A stretch of 64,000 nucleotides of DNA from Chryseobacterium aahli (GTDB lineage: Bacteria; Bacteroidota; Bacteroidia; Flavobacteriales; Weeksellaceae): NCBI RefSeq assembly GCF_022699665.1, contig NZ_JALDNB010000002.1:62001-126000 (forward strand), given 5' to 3'. The position numbers were made by a program, and so were the translations under genes. The notes below the pieces were generated by a model that saw only the letters and a program-made list of their open reading frames with translations, searched no databases and had not been told where the DNA came from. This document shows, one piece after another, positions 8,719 to 17,671 of the stretch. Numbering within the stretch: the first letter of the stretch is position 1; the number at the start of each line of letters is the position of its first letter.

Positions 8719-8818
8719 TCTCGCAGATTTTTCAGATTAAGCAGATTTTTTGTAGACATTTAAAACATTTAGAAAATAAATGAAAATAAATCTGCTCAAT
8801 CCGCTTAATCTGCGAGAG
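8719..8818. repeat. Palindromic dispersed repeat, CTCGCAGATT family, copy 2
   Basis: The left arm TTCTCGCAGATTTTTCAG runs into AAGCAGATTTTTT. The right arm is AAATCTGCTCAATCCG followed by AATCTGCGAGAG. The arms are 27-32 bases with a few mismatches and an A/T-rich loop of about 40 bases. It fills the gap between the DUF72 gene and the CopA-type ATPase. Confidence 0.75.
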
Positions 8819-8842
8819 CAATATCATTAATCAAGACGAAAT

Positions 8843-11584
8843 CTATTTCACATTCAAATCAACAGAATTCAATCTCAAAGAATTTAAAATCACCGACAAA
8901 GAGCTGATGCTCATTGCCGCTGCTGCAATCATGGGAGATAATAAAATTCCGAAAAAAGGATACAACAATCCTGCCGCAATCGGAATTCCCAGAACATTAT
9001 AAATGAAAGCGAAGAAGAGATTTTCTTTAATGTTTTTGAGGAGTTTTTCACTTAGAATTTTTGCTTTGGCAACACCAATCAAATCACCTTTTAATAAAGT
9101 AATTTCTGCACTTTCAATAGCCACATCGGTTCCGGTTCCCATGGCGATTCCGATATTGGCTTGCGCTAAAGCAGGGGAGTCGTTGATTCCGTCGCCGGTC
9201 ATGGCTACGATTTTTCCTTGTTGCTGAAGTTTTTTGACATCATTTAACTTATCTTCCGGAAGACAATTGGCTTTAAAATGTTTAATTCCAAGAGCATCTG
9301 CAACGGCTTTTGCGGTATGTTCGTTGTCTCCGGTCATCATAATGACATCAATTCCGTCATTCAGAAGTAATTCGACTGCTTTTTTCGAGCTTTCCTTTAT
9401 TTTATCGGTAAAACTTATCAATCCTAAAACTTCATTTTCCTGCGCAACATAAGAAATCGTATGCGCTTTTGATTGAATTTCAATTGCTTTATGTTTTAAA
9501 ATTTCAGGAATCTGAATTTGATTTGAAGTCAGAAGATTTTCATTTCCTAAATAAACGGTTTTTCCATTAATAATTCCTTTCACCCCTTTCCCAGAAATGT
9601 TTTCAAAATGACTTACTTTTTCAGCCGAAATATTTTCATCTTTTGCTTTTTTAATCACAGCATTTGATAGCGGATGTTCTGAATTTTGATTTAATGAATA
9701 GGCTAACTTTAAAACTAAATTTTGATTATTAATTAAAGTTTCAATATGCTCAACCGAAGGTTTCCCTTCAGTCAAAGTTCCTGTTTTATCGGTAATTAAA
9801 ACGTTTACTTTATTCATTTGTTCAAGTGCTTCGGCATTTTTAATTAAAATACCATTCTTCGCTCCTTTACCAATTCCTACCATCAAAGACATTGGGGTTG
9901 CCAAACCTAAAGCACACGGACAAGCCACAATGAGAACGGCAACTGCATTCACAAAAGCGAATAAACTTTTTTTACCTTCCGGACCGAAAAGCTGCCATAA
10001 AATAAATGTAAGGACCGCAACAAAAATAACGGTCGGAACAAAAACTTTTGCCACTTTATCCGTCAGTTTTTGTATCGGAGCACGACTTCGGCTTGCGTCG
10101 TTCACCATTTTAATAATCTTTGAAAGCAACGTTTCGTCACCCACTTTTTCAGCTTTCATGATGAAAACCTGATTGCCGTTAATGGTTCCTGATGTTACTT
10201 TATCATGCAAATTTTTCTCAACAGGAATGGGTTCGCCGGTTATCATACTTTCGTCAACCACAGAATTTCCTTCGACAATTTTTCCGTCAACCGGAATTTT
10301 TTCGCCCGGTTTTACTTTTAATAAATCTCCTATTTTTATTTCTGATAGTGGAACCTTTTTTTCCTCGCCATTTACCATTAAGTTGGCTTCATCTGGAGAA
10401 AGATTCATCAGTTCTTTGATGGCATTTCCTGTTTTCTTGTGAGCCGCGGCTTCCATTAACTGACCTAAAATAACTAAGGTAATAATCACACAAACTGCCT
10501 CAAAATACAACGGGCTTTCATGATTATGCCCTCGAATTTCGTGAGGAACAATATCTGGGAAAAACAAAGCAATAATGCTAAACAAAAACGCAGCGGAAAC
10601 ACCTAAAGCAATCAGGCTAAACATATTCAGGTTCCAGGTTTTAAATGAAACAAATCCTCTTTTCATCAGAAACCATCCTGAGTAGAACAGCACAGGAATC
10701 GTTAAAACAAGTTCAATGTAACCTTGAATCTGGTGTGAAAACGGAAAATCAATCAACATTCCGCCCATCGAAAGAATAAAAACGGGAATTGTGAATGCTA
10801 ACGAAGTGATGAATTTTCTTTTTAAAATATTGAACGTTTCGTCTTCTTCGCCTTCGCCATTTTTATCAGGATATCTTACCAAGTCCATTCCGCAGACAGG
10901 ACAGCCAACGTTGGAGTCATAGGTTTTATCTCCTTCACAAAACATCGGGCAATAATATTTCCCCGCCATGTCATCCGTAACTTTTGGTTTTTCCTGATGC
11001 TGATGATTGTGGGAATGTGAATGATGATTTGAAACTGAATTTTCAACTAAATCTTCCGTGATTTCTTCCAAATGCATGTGGCAAATTGGACAGTCACCTT
11101 TTTCATCATAAATTTTGTCACCCTCGCAGAACATCGGACAGTAATAATCGCCGATATGATCTTTAAAATTTTCAGGTAAATTGGTTTTAGAAAAAGTAGG
11201 TTTAAAATTGGGATCTTTTGCCAATTTTTCCTCAATCGGAACTAAAAACATGTTGCAGACCGGACATCTTTCACCTTGTTTAAAATATACTTTATCGCCC
11301 TCACATTCCATCGGGCAATAATAAACGGAAGATGGAGAAACTCTATCCTGAGGTTTTACAAAAACTTTATCTGGATTATTTGGGTCTTCAAGCTTATAAT
11401 TTCCTGCTTCTTCTAAGGCTTTATTTAAGTCACTTAAATTAATTTCTTTATGAGAATCGATGGTCGCCGTATTGCTTTTGAGATCAATATCTGCGTTTAT
11501 ATTTTCAAGACTGTTGAGCTTTTCTGAAATTTTCTTTTGGCAACCTGAGCAGGTCATCCCAAGTATTTTATATTGTTTTTGCAT
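8843..11584 (-). CDS. copA: Copper-type heavy-metal P1B-ATPase with three metal-binding CPM modules
   Basis: 913 residues, longer than usual because of its N-terminus. Order: an HMA domain with GMTCSGC (C12, C15), then three modules of the pattern YYCPMxCEGDKxY...CPxCxM (starting near residues 88, 147 and 210), with a His-rich linker [11 protein letters not shown] before the third. The ATPase core follows: membrane helices, TGEPIPVEK, the ion-path motif CPC (C555-P-C557), the phosphorylation site DKTGTLTEG (Asp about 599), HP in SEHPLSN, and [14 protein letters not shown] points to Cu(I), or Ag(I), export. A metal-binding AraC-like regulator lies upstream on the same strand. Confidence 0.9.
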   Translation of the reverse strand: MQKQYKILGMTCSGCQKKISEKLNSLENINADIDLKSNTATIDSHKEINLSDLNKALEEAGNYKLEDPNNPDKVFVKPQDRVSPSSVYYCPMECEGDKVYFKQGERCPVCNMFLVPIEEKLAKDPNFKPTFSKTNLPENFKDHIGDYYCPMFCEGDKIYDEKGDCPICHMHLEEITEDLVENSVSNHHSHSHNHQHQEKPKVTDDMAGKYYCPMFCEGDKTYDSNVGCPVCGMDLVRYPDKNGEGEEDETFNILKRKFITSLAFTIPVFILSMGGMLIDFPFSHQIQGYIELVLTIPVLFYSGWFLMKRGFVSFKTWNLNMFSLIALGVSAAFLFSIIALFFPDIVPHEIRGHNHESPLYFEAVCVIITLVILGQLMEAAAHKKTGNAIKELMNLSPDEANLMVNGEEKKVPLSEIKIGDLLKVKPGEKIPVDGKIVEGNSVVDESMITGEPIPVEKNLHDKVTSGTINGNQVFIMKAEKVGDETLLSKIIKMVNDASRSRAPIQKLTDKVAKVFVPTVIFVAVLTFILWQLFGPEGKKSLFAFVNAVAVLIVACPCALGLATPMSLMVGIGKGAKNGILIKNAEALEQMNKVNVLITDKTGTLTEGKPSVEHIETLINNQNLVLKLAYSLNQNSEHPLSNAVIKKAKDENISAEKVSHFENISGKGVKGIINGKTVYLGNENLLTSNQIQIPEILKHKAIEIQSKAHTISYVAQENEVLGLISFTDKIKESSKKAVELLLNDGIDVIMMTGDNEHTAKAVADALGIKHFKANCLPEDKLNDVKKLQQQGKIVAMTGDGINDSPALAQANIGIAMGTGTDVAIESAEITLLKGDLIGVAKAKILSEKLLKNIKENLFFAFIYNVLGIPIAAGLLYPFFGILLSPMIAAAAMSISSLSVILNSLRLNSVDLNVK

Positions 11585-11717
11585 TATCTAAATTTATTCT
11601 ACAAATTTCCAAAATGAAAATGGAAGACTGTTATAAATTTAAGGATAATAGTTACAGAATTTGGTTAGTTAGAAGTATTTAACTGTAAAACTTAATAACT
11701 GATTACTACTTCACTTT

Positions 11718-12278
11718 TTAAATTTGGTCTAATGGTTTTCTGTTCTGAACTTCTAACTTTTTAAATTGAGTAGGAGTGTAGCCTGTTGTACTTTTAAACT
11801 GTGATGACAGATGTTGCACACTTTTATAACCCATGTGTCCGGCAATTTCGGTTAAAGTAAAATCGTTGTTGAAAAGAAGTTCTTTTACTTTTTCAATTCT
11901 CTGGAGAATGTAATATTGTTCTAAAGTGATATTTTCATTCTGAGAAAAAACTTTAGATAAAGAGCTGTAATCTTTATGTAATGCGCTACTTAAGAAATTT
12001 GATAAAACAAAATTTTCATCGGTATCTAATCTTCCTATTTTAAGAATAACAAGATTTTTAATATTTTCGATAAGTTGTTGAGAGGGATCTTTTAAAATTT
12101 CAAAGCCAATTTCTTCCAGCTTATTTTCAATTGGGAGCAACTCATTTTCTGAAATGTCAGATTCAGTTTCAACTTCTCCTAATTGGACAGATTTAATCTT
12201 AACTTCAGATTTTTTAAAAATATCAGCAACAGCGGAAATACAACGGTCGCAAACCATATTTTTTATGAGAATTTTCAT
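11718..12278 (-). CDS. AraC-type regulator with an N-terminal HMA-like metal-binding segment
   Basis: 186 residues. Residues 1-60 look like a small HMA-type fold (MKILIKNMVCDRCISAVADIF, with C10 and C13 as a CxxC pair at the usual loop position). Residues about 105-180 form an AraC-type DNA-binding domain with two helix-turn-helices (FNNDFTLTEIAGHMGY and VQHLSSQFKSTTGYTPTQFKK). This suggests a regulator that binds Cu(I) directly. It is co-oriented with and 133 bases upstream of copA, which supports a role in copper response (inference). Its start overlaps the stop of the thioesterase gene by 4 bases. Confidence 0.75.
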   Translation of the reverse strand: MKILIKNMVCDRCISAVADIFKKSEVKIKSVQLGEVETESDISENELLPIENKLEEIGFEILKDPSQQLIENIKNLVILKIGRLDTDENFVLSNFLSSALHKDYSSLSKVFSQNENITLEQYYILQRIEKVKELLFNNDFTLTEIAGHMGYKSVQHLSSQFKSTTGYTPTQFKKLEVQNRKPLDQI

Positions 12279-12670
12279 GACGGATTGCCCAATCGGTCTT
12301 TTACAAATTCTACTTTTGTTTTTCCGTGCGGTGAAGGATTTCCGTCTTCATTAAGATTTACCATTACAATTCTGTCAACAGTAATGATGGTTTGATGCGT
12401 CATTTTGTTTCTTACGGCACATTTTAAAGTTAACGAAGTTGAACCGAATGCTGAAACTTCAATACCAATTTCGATAATATCTCCTTGTTTTGCAGAACTT
12501 ACGAAGTTGATTTCTGAAATATATTTTGTCACCACTTTTTTATTCTCAAGTTGAATCACGGCATATAAAGCTGCTTCCTCATCGATCCATTGTAAAAGTC
12601 TTCCTCCAAAAAGTGATTGGTTAGGATTTAAATCTTCAGGTTTTACCCATTTCCTTGTGTGGTAATTCAT
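12275..12670 (-). CDS. Acyl-CoA thioesterase, hotdog fold
   Basis: 131 residues. VKPEDLNPNQSLFGGRLLQWIDEEAALYA is the family's helix with the catalytic Asp/Glu context (N...G-G-x-L-x-x-W-x-D). FVSSAKQGDIIEIGIEV and GSTSLTLKCAVRN follow, as in YciA-type cytosolic acyl-CoA hydrolases. It probably splits medium or long acyl-CoA. The stop overlaps the start of the AraC-like gene (ATGA), so the two are translationally coupled, which is an odd pairing for a metal regulator. Confidence 0.85.
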   Translation of the reverse strand: MNYHTRKWVKPEDLNPNQSLFGGRLLQWIDEEAALYAVIQLENKKVVTKYISEINFVSSAKQGDIIEIGIEVSAFGSTSLTLKCAVRNKMTHQTIITVDRIVMVNLNEDGNPSPHGKTKVEFVKDRLGNPS

Positions 12671-12895
12671 GTAATTGATATTTGCAGCACAAATTTAATG
12701 TTTAAAACTGAATTATTGAATTGCAAAGAATTTATTAAACTTATTACATGTATATACAATCTCAATTGTGTGATTCATTTAACCTAAAAAGCAGATAAAA
12801 GGTACTTTTTTACTTTTATAAACTGCTGATTTGATAGATTTTATATTAATTCAGTATTAAATTAAACGCATTTGTTGAAATAGTTTAAAAAAAGT

Positions 12896-12924
12896 TTTGA
12901 TTTATTTAATTTAATTGTATCTTG
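12896..12924 (+). promoter_or_regulatory. Bacteroidetes-type promoter of the RRM gene
   Basis: TTTG (12896-12899) and TATCTTG (12918-12924) are separated by 18 bases, close to the -33 TTTG / -7 TAnnTTTG consensus. Transcription would begin near 12930 and give a leader of about 90 bases. The rest of 12671-13018 is A/T-rich with no gene seen. Confidence 0.55.
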
Positions 12925-13018
12925 CAAGCGTTTATATCAGGAATCAATATTATGTTCATTATTATGTTGCTTTTCTTTTATACCAGAATTTATATTAATT
13001 TTTAATTTTTTTTTTACA

Positions 13019-13402
13019 ATGAACATTTTTGTTTCAAACATCAATTACGCAACTAAAGAATATGAGTTGCACGATTTATTCGCAGAATTTGGCGATGTAT
13101 CATCTGCTAAAATTGTTACAGACAGAGAAACTGGTCGTTCTAGAGGTTTCGGTTTCGTAGAAATGGGTGACGAAGAAGGAGCTCAAGCTATCGAAGCTCT
13201 TAATCAAAAAGAACTTAACGGAAAGATTCTTAACGTGTCTGAGGCTAAGCCAAGAGAAGAAAAACCAAGAAGAAGTTTTGATAATAACAGAAGCGGAGGT
13301 GGAAGTTATGGTAACAACCGTTCAGGAGGTAACTCTGGAGGTGGTAGTTACGGAAACAACAACAACCGTGGAGGTAACGGAGGCGGCGGAAGTCGTTGGT
13401 AA
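13019..13402 (+). CDS. Single-RRM RNA-binding protein with Gly/Asn-rich tail
   Basis: 127 residues. One RNA recognition motif (about 1-80) with both RNP signatures: IFVSNI (RNP2) and RGFGFVEM (RNP1). Residues 85-127 form a low-complexity tail of Ser-Gly-Gly-Tyr-Gly-Asn-Asn repeats with Arg. This architecture is shared with the cold-induced Rbp proteins of cyanobacteria and Bacteroidetes. It likely binds mRNA or structured RNA in the cytoplasm. It has its own promoter, a leader of about 90 bases and a strong terminator, so it is a single-gene unit, probably highly expressed. Confidence 0.9.
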   Translation: MNIFVSNINYATKEYELHDLFAEFGDVSSAKIVTDRETGRSRGFGFVEMGDEEGAQAIEALNQKELNGKILNVSEAKPREEKPRRSFDNNRSGGGSYGNNRSGGNSGGGSYGNNNNRGGNGGGGSRW

Positions 13403-13409
13403 AAAATTG

Positions 13410-13436
13410 AAGCGGCTTTTTAGCCGCTTTTTTTTT
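13410..13436 (+). terminator. Strong terminator of the RRM gene
   Basis: AAGCGGCT and AGCCGCTT form a perfect stem with a TTTT loop, followed by a run of nine T. Confidence 0.9.
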
Positions 13437-13514
13437 ATGTCTTTAATTGTAAGAAAAAATAGTATTGAATTAATTCTTCTGTTTTAAACTAACAACCAGA
13501 AAATAACTAAACTA

Positions 13515-13982
13515 CTAATCTTTTTTCTTCTTCTTTTTCTTATCCTTTCCTTTTTTATCTTTCTTAGGATTCAGTATTTCTTCAGCATATTCGAGAGTTG
13601 GAGTTTTTACTTTTACAGGTTTCATTTCAATTTTAAGATCAAAATATTCTTTAAGATCATTCTGAGATACCAGATTTTCTTTAAACAAAAATTCTAAAAT
13701 TTCTTTGCCAGAATTATTGAAAAAATTCTGCGTGAGTTCTCTCAATATAAATTTTTTATACTCGTCAAAAGGAACGATGACGCTGTATTTAAAAATACGG
13801 CCTTCTTTTTCTGTAGATAAATAACCTTTTTCAACCAATATTTTCAGGTAAGTAGAAACTGTATTTTGATGCGGTTTTGGTTCAGGATGTTTCTCCATGA
13901 CATCTTTTAAATAAAAAGAATTTAAGTCCCAAAAAAGCTTCATTAAGTTCTCTTCTGCTGATGTAAGATGATTTATTTTCAT
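13515..13982 (-). CDS. BlaI/MecI/CopY-family transcriptional repressor
   Basis: 155 residues. The winged helix at about 1-75 (LTSAEENLMKLFWDLNSFYLKDVME, then NTVSTYLKILVEKGYLSTEKEGRIFKY) is typical of the BlaI family. The C-terminus ends in an unusual run of about 20 mostly Lys residues (KKDKKGKDKKKKKKKD), perhaps extra nucleic-acid contact. Bacteroidetes BlaI genes usually sit next to an M56 BlaR1-like sensor protease; none is here, so it is an orphan. The target is unknown. Confidence 0.8.
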   Translation of the reverse strand: MKINHLTSAEENLMKLFWDLNSFYLKDVMEKHPEPKPHQNTVSTYLKILVEKGYLSTEKEGRIFKYSVIVPFDEYKKFILRELTQNFFNNSGKEILEFLFKENLVSQNDLKEYFDLKIEMKPVKVKTPTLEYAEEILNPKKDKKGKDKKKKKKKD

Positions 13983-14028
13983 ATTTAAATTTTATAAAAT
14001 AGTAGGGTATCGCTTTTTCGCAAAGTAT

Positions 14029-14676
14029 TTATTTGATTGTAGTTTCCACAGGAATCACTTCAGTCGGTATATCATTGCGCTGATACTTATTGTTGCAATA
14101 AAGATAAATAAAAGAAACCAAAACAGCTATGCCTGCTCCCATAAATACTTCTTTTACGGTATGTCTTTTCAGAATAACTCTCGTAATTCCGACCAAAATT
14201 GCAATCGCAAGCCATGCAAAACCAATTTTCACATCAAATGCAAAGAATAACGCAGAGACAAATACATTGAATGCAGTATGCATCGAGCTTTTAATATATA
14301 AATTACTGAATTGTAATGCGAACAGAAGAATTAAAATAAACAACATCACGAAATCTATAAAGCCATTCTTAATATAATTGAACGTCAAATAAGAAACAAT
14401 ACAGACAGCAATGAAAATATACAATGTTTTTCTTTGAACTCTATTTGATACGTCCATATTAGTATATCGACCTGTTTTTACATTCCAGACAATCCAGATA
14501 ATTACCGGAAGAATGGTCATCAGTAAAATAGGCAAAAAGTGTGTGAAAGCTTCTTTAAAGGTGTAATTCTGAATACTGAAATACACGAAATAGATAACCA
14601 AAGAAACTAAAGGATTAAAAAAATCTGAAATAATTCTTGAAACAATGTGTAGTAATGAGGTCTTTTTTTCTTCCAT
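14029..14676 (-). CDS. PAP2-like integral membrane phosphatase homologue
   Basis: 215 residues with about six hydrophobic helices. Parts of the PAP2 phosphatase signature are visible: SSMHTAFN (motif 2, S-x-x-H) and ITRVILKRHTVKEVFMG (motif 3, R-x-x-L-x-x-H-x-x-x-E). Motif 1 (K-x6-R-P) is not clear; DVSNRVQRKT sits where it might be. It may act on undecaprenyl or phosphatidate phosphates in the inner membrane, but a degenerate motif 1 leaves activity open. It lies 46 bases upstream of the BlaI-like gene on the same strand and probably shares its transcript. Confidence 0.55.
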   Translation of the reverse strand: MEEKKTSLLHIVSRIISDFFNPLVSLVIYFVYFSIQNYTFKEAFTHFLPILLMTILPVIIWIVWNVKTGRYTNMDVSNRVQRKTLYIFIAVCIVSYLTFNYIKNGFIDFVMLFILILLFALQFSNLYIKSSMHTAFNVFVSALFFAFDVKIGFAWLAIAILVGITRVILKRHTVKEVFMGAGIAVLVSFIYLYCNNKYQRNDIPTEVIPVETTIK

Positions 14677-14802
14677 ATTGAAGTTTGTGATGTAAATATA
14701 ACATTATAACTAAAAAAACAATTGCTCTATATATAATAAAAACAAAGTTTTTTTTATATTTTTGCTCAACTATTTCATAATAAATAAGCAAGAAGCTAGC
14801 AC

Positions 14803-15804
14803 ATGAAAGAATTTTCTAAAGAGGTATACCTGAAGTGGTATGAAGATATGACAATGTGGAGAAGGTTTGAAGACAAATGCCGTTCTCTTTATTTAAAACA
14901 AAAAATCAGAGGTTTTTTACATTTGTACAACGGTCAGGAAGCTATTCCTGCTGGTTTTACGCATGCAATGGATTTAACTAAAGACAGCATGATCACTGCT
15001 TACAGATGTCACATTCATCCGATGGCAATGGGAGTAGACCCAAAAAGAATCATGGCAGAACTTTGTGGTAAAGCTACAGGTACTTCAGGAGGTATGGGTG
15101 GATCTATGCACATTTTCAGTAAAGAACACAGATTTTACGGAGGTCATGGTATTGTAGGAGGTCAAATTCCTTTGGGAGCAGGTATTGCTTTTGCAGATAA
15201 ATATTTTGACAGAAAAGCGGTAAACATCTGTTTCTTCGGAGACGGTGCTGCAAGACAAGGTTCTCTTCACGAAACTTTCAACATGGCAATGAACTGGAAA
15301 CTTCCGGTAGTATTTGTGGTTGAAAACAATCAATATGCGATGGGAACTTCTGTAAAAAGAACTGCTAATCACGAAGATATCTACAAACTAGGATTAGGTT
15401 ACGAAATGCCTTGTTTAGCCGTTGATGCAATGGATCCTGAGAAAGTGGCTGAAGCTGCTTACGAAGCTATTGAAAGAGCTAGAAGAGGAGACGGACCGAC
15501 TTTCATTGAAGCAAGAACGTACCGTTTCAGAGGTCACTCAATGTCTGATGCTGAGCCTTACAGATCTAAGGATGAAGTTGCTATTGCAAAAAAAGACGAT
15601 CCAATAGAATTAATCAAAGCGAGAATCTTAGAAAACAACTGGGCAACTGAAGAAGAATTGGAAGCTACAGATAACAAATCAAGAGATTTTGTAGAAGAGT
15701 GCATCGAGTTTATGGAAAATTCTCCATACCCGACCGCAGAAAAAATCTACGAGTATGTTTACGCTCAGGAAGATTATCCATTCTTAGACAAATTAGAAAA
15801 CTAA
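14803..15804 (+). CDS. pdhA: Pyruvate dehydrogenase E1 component, alpha subunit
   Basis: 333 residues, the usual length. It decarboxylates pyruvate with TPP and passes the acetyl group to E2. The TPP-binding motif runs from GDGAARQGSLHE (about residue 146) to VVENNQYAMGTS. The phosphorylation-loop region YRFRGHSMSDAEPYR is conserved. GGMGGSMHIFSKEHRFYGGHGIVG is typical of E1alpha. The E2 gene follows 82 bases downstream; the E1beta gene is not here. TATTTTTG (14757-14764) upstream fits a -7 element. Confidence 0.95.
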   Translation: MKEFSKEVYLKWYEDMTMWRRFEDKCRSLYLKQKIRGFLHLYNGQEAIPAGFTHAMDLTKDSMITAYRCHIHPMAMGVDPKRIMAELCGKATGTSGGMGGSMHIFSKEHRFYGGHGIVGGQIPLGAGIAFADKYFDRKAVNICFFGDGAARQGSLHETFNMAMNWKLPVVFVVENNQYAMGTSVKRTANHEDIYKLGLGYEMPCLAVDAMDPEKVAEAAYEAIERARRGDGPTFIEARTYRFRGHSMSDAEPYRSKDEVAIAKKDDPIELIKARILENNWATEEELEATDNKSRDFVEECIEFMENSPYPTAEKIYEYVYAQEDYPFLDKLEN

Positions 15805-15844
15805 AAATTAATAATTAATTTGATATTTGAATTTGAGGCTATCT

Positions 15845-15876
15845 AATCTCAAATCTCGAATCTCGAATCTCAAATC
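15845..15876 (+). repeat. Heptamer tandem repeat AATCTCR between pdhA and pdhC
   Basis: Units AATCTCA, AATCTCG, AATCTCG, AATCTCA and then AATC follow one another without gaps. It lies in the 82-base spacer, 10 bases before the pdhC start, so it sits in the leader of the E2 cistron. Confidence 0.85.
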
Positions 15877-15886
15877 AATATAGATT

Positions 15887-17503
15887 ATGGCAGAAGTTAT
15901 TACAATGCCACGTCTTTCCGACACTATGACGGAAGGTAAGGTGGCGAAATGGCATAAAAAAGTAGGAGATAAAATAAAGGAAGGAGATATTTTAGCTGAA
16001 ATTGAAACGGATAAAGCGGTTCAGGATTTCGAATCTGAAATTGAAGGAACTCTTTTATTTGTAGGAGTTGAAGAAGGTGCTGCTGCGGCAGTTGATTCTA
16101 TTTTAGCAATTATCGGTCAAGAAGGTGAAGATATTTCTTCTTTAAAAGGAGGAAATGCTCCGGCGGCTGAAGGTGCTTCTGAAGAGAAAAAATCTGAAGA
16201 AGAATCTAAAACTGAAAACGAATCTACAAGCGTTGAGCAAACTTCAGCTGAAGTTCCTGCAGGAGTAGAGGTAATTACAATGCCAAGACTTTCTGATACA
16301 ATGACAGAAGGTAAGGTAGCTAAATGGCACAAAAACGTTGGAGATACAGTAAAAGAAGGAGATCTTCTTGCTGAGATCGAAACAGATAAAGCAGTTCAGG
16401 ATTTCGAATCTGAATTTAACGGAGTTCTTCTAAAGCAAGGTGTTGAAGAAGGTGGAGCTGCACCTGTTGACAGTGTGTTAGCAATTATCGGCCCTGAAGG
16501 AACTGATGTTTCAGGAGTTGGAGCTGCAAAACCGGCAACAAAATCTGAGGACAAACCAGCTGAACAAAAATCTGAAGCGAAAGCAGAAGAGAAATCGGTT
16601 GCACAAACTACAAATACTTCGTCATCAGACAGAGTAGCAATTTCTCCTCTAGCTAAAAAAATGGCTCAGGATAAAGGCGTTGACATCAACAGTCTTCAAG
16701 GTTCTGGTGAGAACGGAAGAATTGTGAAAAAAGATATTGAAAATTATCAGCCTTCACAAAAAACTGAAGCTGCTCCGGCACAAACTCATGCGGCTGCTCA
16801 GGTTGCTTTAAGCTTTGTACAGGGAGAAGATACAGAAACTCCAAACTCTCAAGTAAGAAATATCATTGCGAAACGTCTTTCTGAAAGTAAGTTCTCTGCT
16901 CCTCACTATTATCTGATGGTTGAAATCAACATGGATAAAGCGATTGAGGCAAGAAAAGAAATCAACTCATTGCCAGATACTAAAATCTCATTCAACGATA
17001 TGATTATTAAGGCGACAGCAGTTGCTTTAAGAAAACATCCGCAGGTGAACTCAAGCTGGGCAGGAGATAAAGTAATTCACAGAGGAAACATCAATGTTGG
17101 AGTAGCAGTTGCGATTCCTGACGGATTGGTAGTTCCGGTTCTGAAAAACACAGACCAAATGAATTACACTCAGATTTCTGCTGCTATGAAAGATATGGCC
17201 GGAAGAGCAAAATCTAAAGGTCTTAAAGCAAACGAAATGGAAGGGTCTACATTCTCTATCTCAAACTTAGGAATGTTCGGAATTGAAACCTTTACAAGTA
17301 TTATCAATCAACCAAATGCTGCAATTCTTTCAGTAGGTGCTATTGTTGAGAAACCAATCGTAAAAGATGGTCAAATTGTAGTAGGTAATCTTATGAAACT
17401 TTCATTAGCATGTGACCACAGAGTGGTAGACGGTGCTACGGGAGCTCAATTCTTACAGACTTTAAAAACATATTTAGAAAGTCCATTAACATTGTTACTG
17501 TAA
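15887..17503 (+). CDS. pdhC: Pyruvate dehydrogenase E2, dihydrolipoamide acetyltransferase with two lipoyl domains
   Basis: 538 residues. Two nearly identical lipoyl domains (about 2-78 and 129-205), each with the lipoylated Lys in EIETDKAVQDFES, are joined by Ala/Glu/Ser-rich flexible linkers. A peripheral subunit-binding domain follows (about 250-287, ISPLAKKMAQDKGVDINSLQ), then the catalytic acetyltransferase domain to the end, with the active-site motif DHRVVDGATGAQFL. It forms the core of the PDH complex and makes acetyl-CoA. It is co-transcribed with pdhA. Confidence 0.95.
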   Translation: MAEVITMPRLSDTMTEGKVAKWHKKVGDKIKEGDILAEIETDKAVQDFESEIEGTLLFVGVEEGAAAAVDSILAIIGQEGEDISSLKGGNAPAAEGASEEKKSEEESKTENESTSVEQTSAEVPAGVEVITMPRLSDTMTEGKVAKWHKNVGDTVKEGDLLAEIETDKAVQDFESEFNGVLLKQGVEEGGAAPVDSVLAIIGPEGTDVSGVGAAKPATKSEDKPAEQKSEAKAEEKSVAQTTNTSSSDRVAISPLAKKMAQDKGVDINSLQGSGENGRIVKKDIENYQPSQKTEAAPAQTHAAAQVALSFVQGEDTETPNSQVRNIIAKRLSESKFSAPHYYLMVEINMDKAIEARKEINSLPDTKISFNDMIIKATAVALRKHPQVNSSWAGDKVIHRGNINVGVAVAIPDGLVVPVLKNTDQMNYTQISAAMKDMAGRAKSKGLKANEMEGSTFSISNLGMFGIETFTSIINQPNAAILSVGAIVEKPIVKDGQIVVGNLMKLSLACDHRVVDGATGAQFLQTLKTYLESPLTLLL

Positions 17504-17523
17504 TTTTCTTTTTATATTATATT

Positions 17524-17551
17524 AAAACCTCTCATCTCGAGAGGTTTTTTT
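17524..17551 (+). terminator. Terminator after pdhC
   Basis: AAAACCTCTC / GAGAGGTTTT with a 5-base loop and a T-run, 20 bases past the stop codon. Confidence 0.9.
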
Positions 17552-17590
17552 GTTTTAAATTTTACTTAGTAGTATAATTCTTAATTTTGC

Positions 17591-17618
17591 TTCTAACTTC
17601 TAACTTCTAACTTCTAAC
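17591..17618 (+). repeat. Heptamer tandem repeat TTCTAAC x4
   Basis: Four perfect head-to-tail copies of TTCTAAC lie between the pdhC terminator and the first GLPGLI gene. This is a second seven-base tandem repeat within 2 kb. Confidence 0.9.
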
Positions 17619-17671
17619 TTAAGAATCTTTGCCAATAGAGAATAATATCCTATTTTAGTGAAAAAATTTAA

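Noticed and set aside
9003..10442. Several long open frames on the plus strand opposite the copper ATPase
   Set aside because: They are antisense shadows of copA with no family resemblance or start signals.
13515..13560. Lys-rich tail of the BlaI-like protein as a frameshift artefact
   Set aside because: The frame ends at a clean stop, and charged tails of this type occur in related genomes; nothing else suggests a shift.
15845..15876. Short repeated units that could be taken for a CRISPR array
   Set aside because: The seven-base units are contiguous, without spacers, and no cas gene is near.
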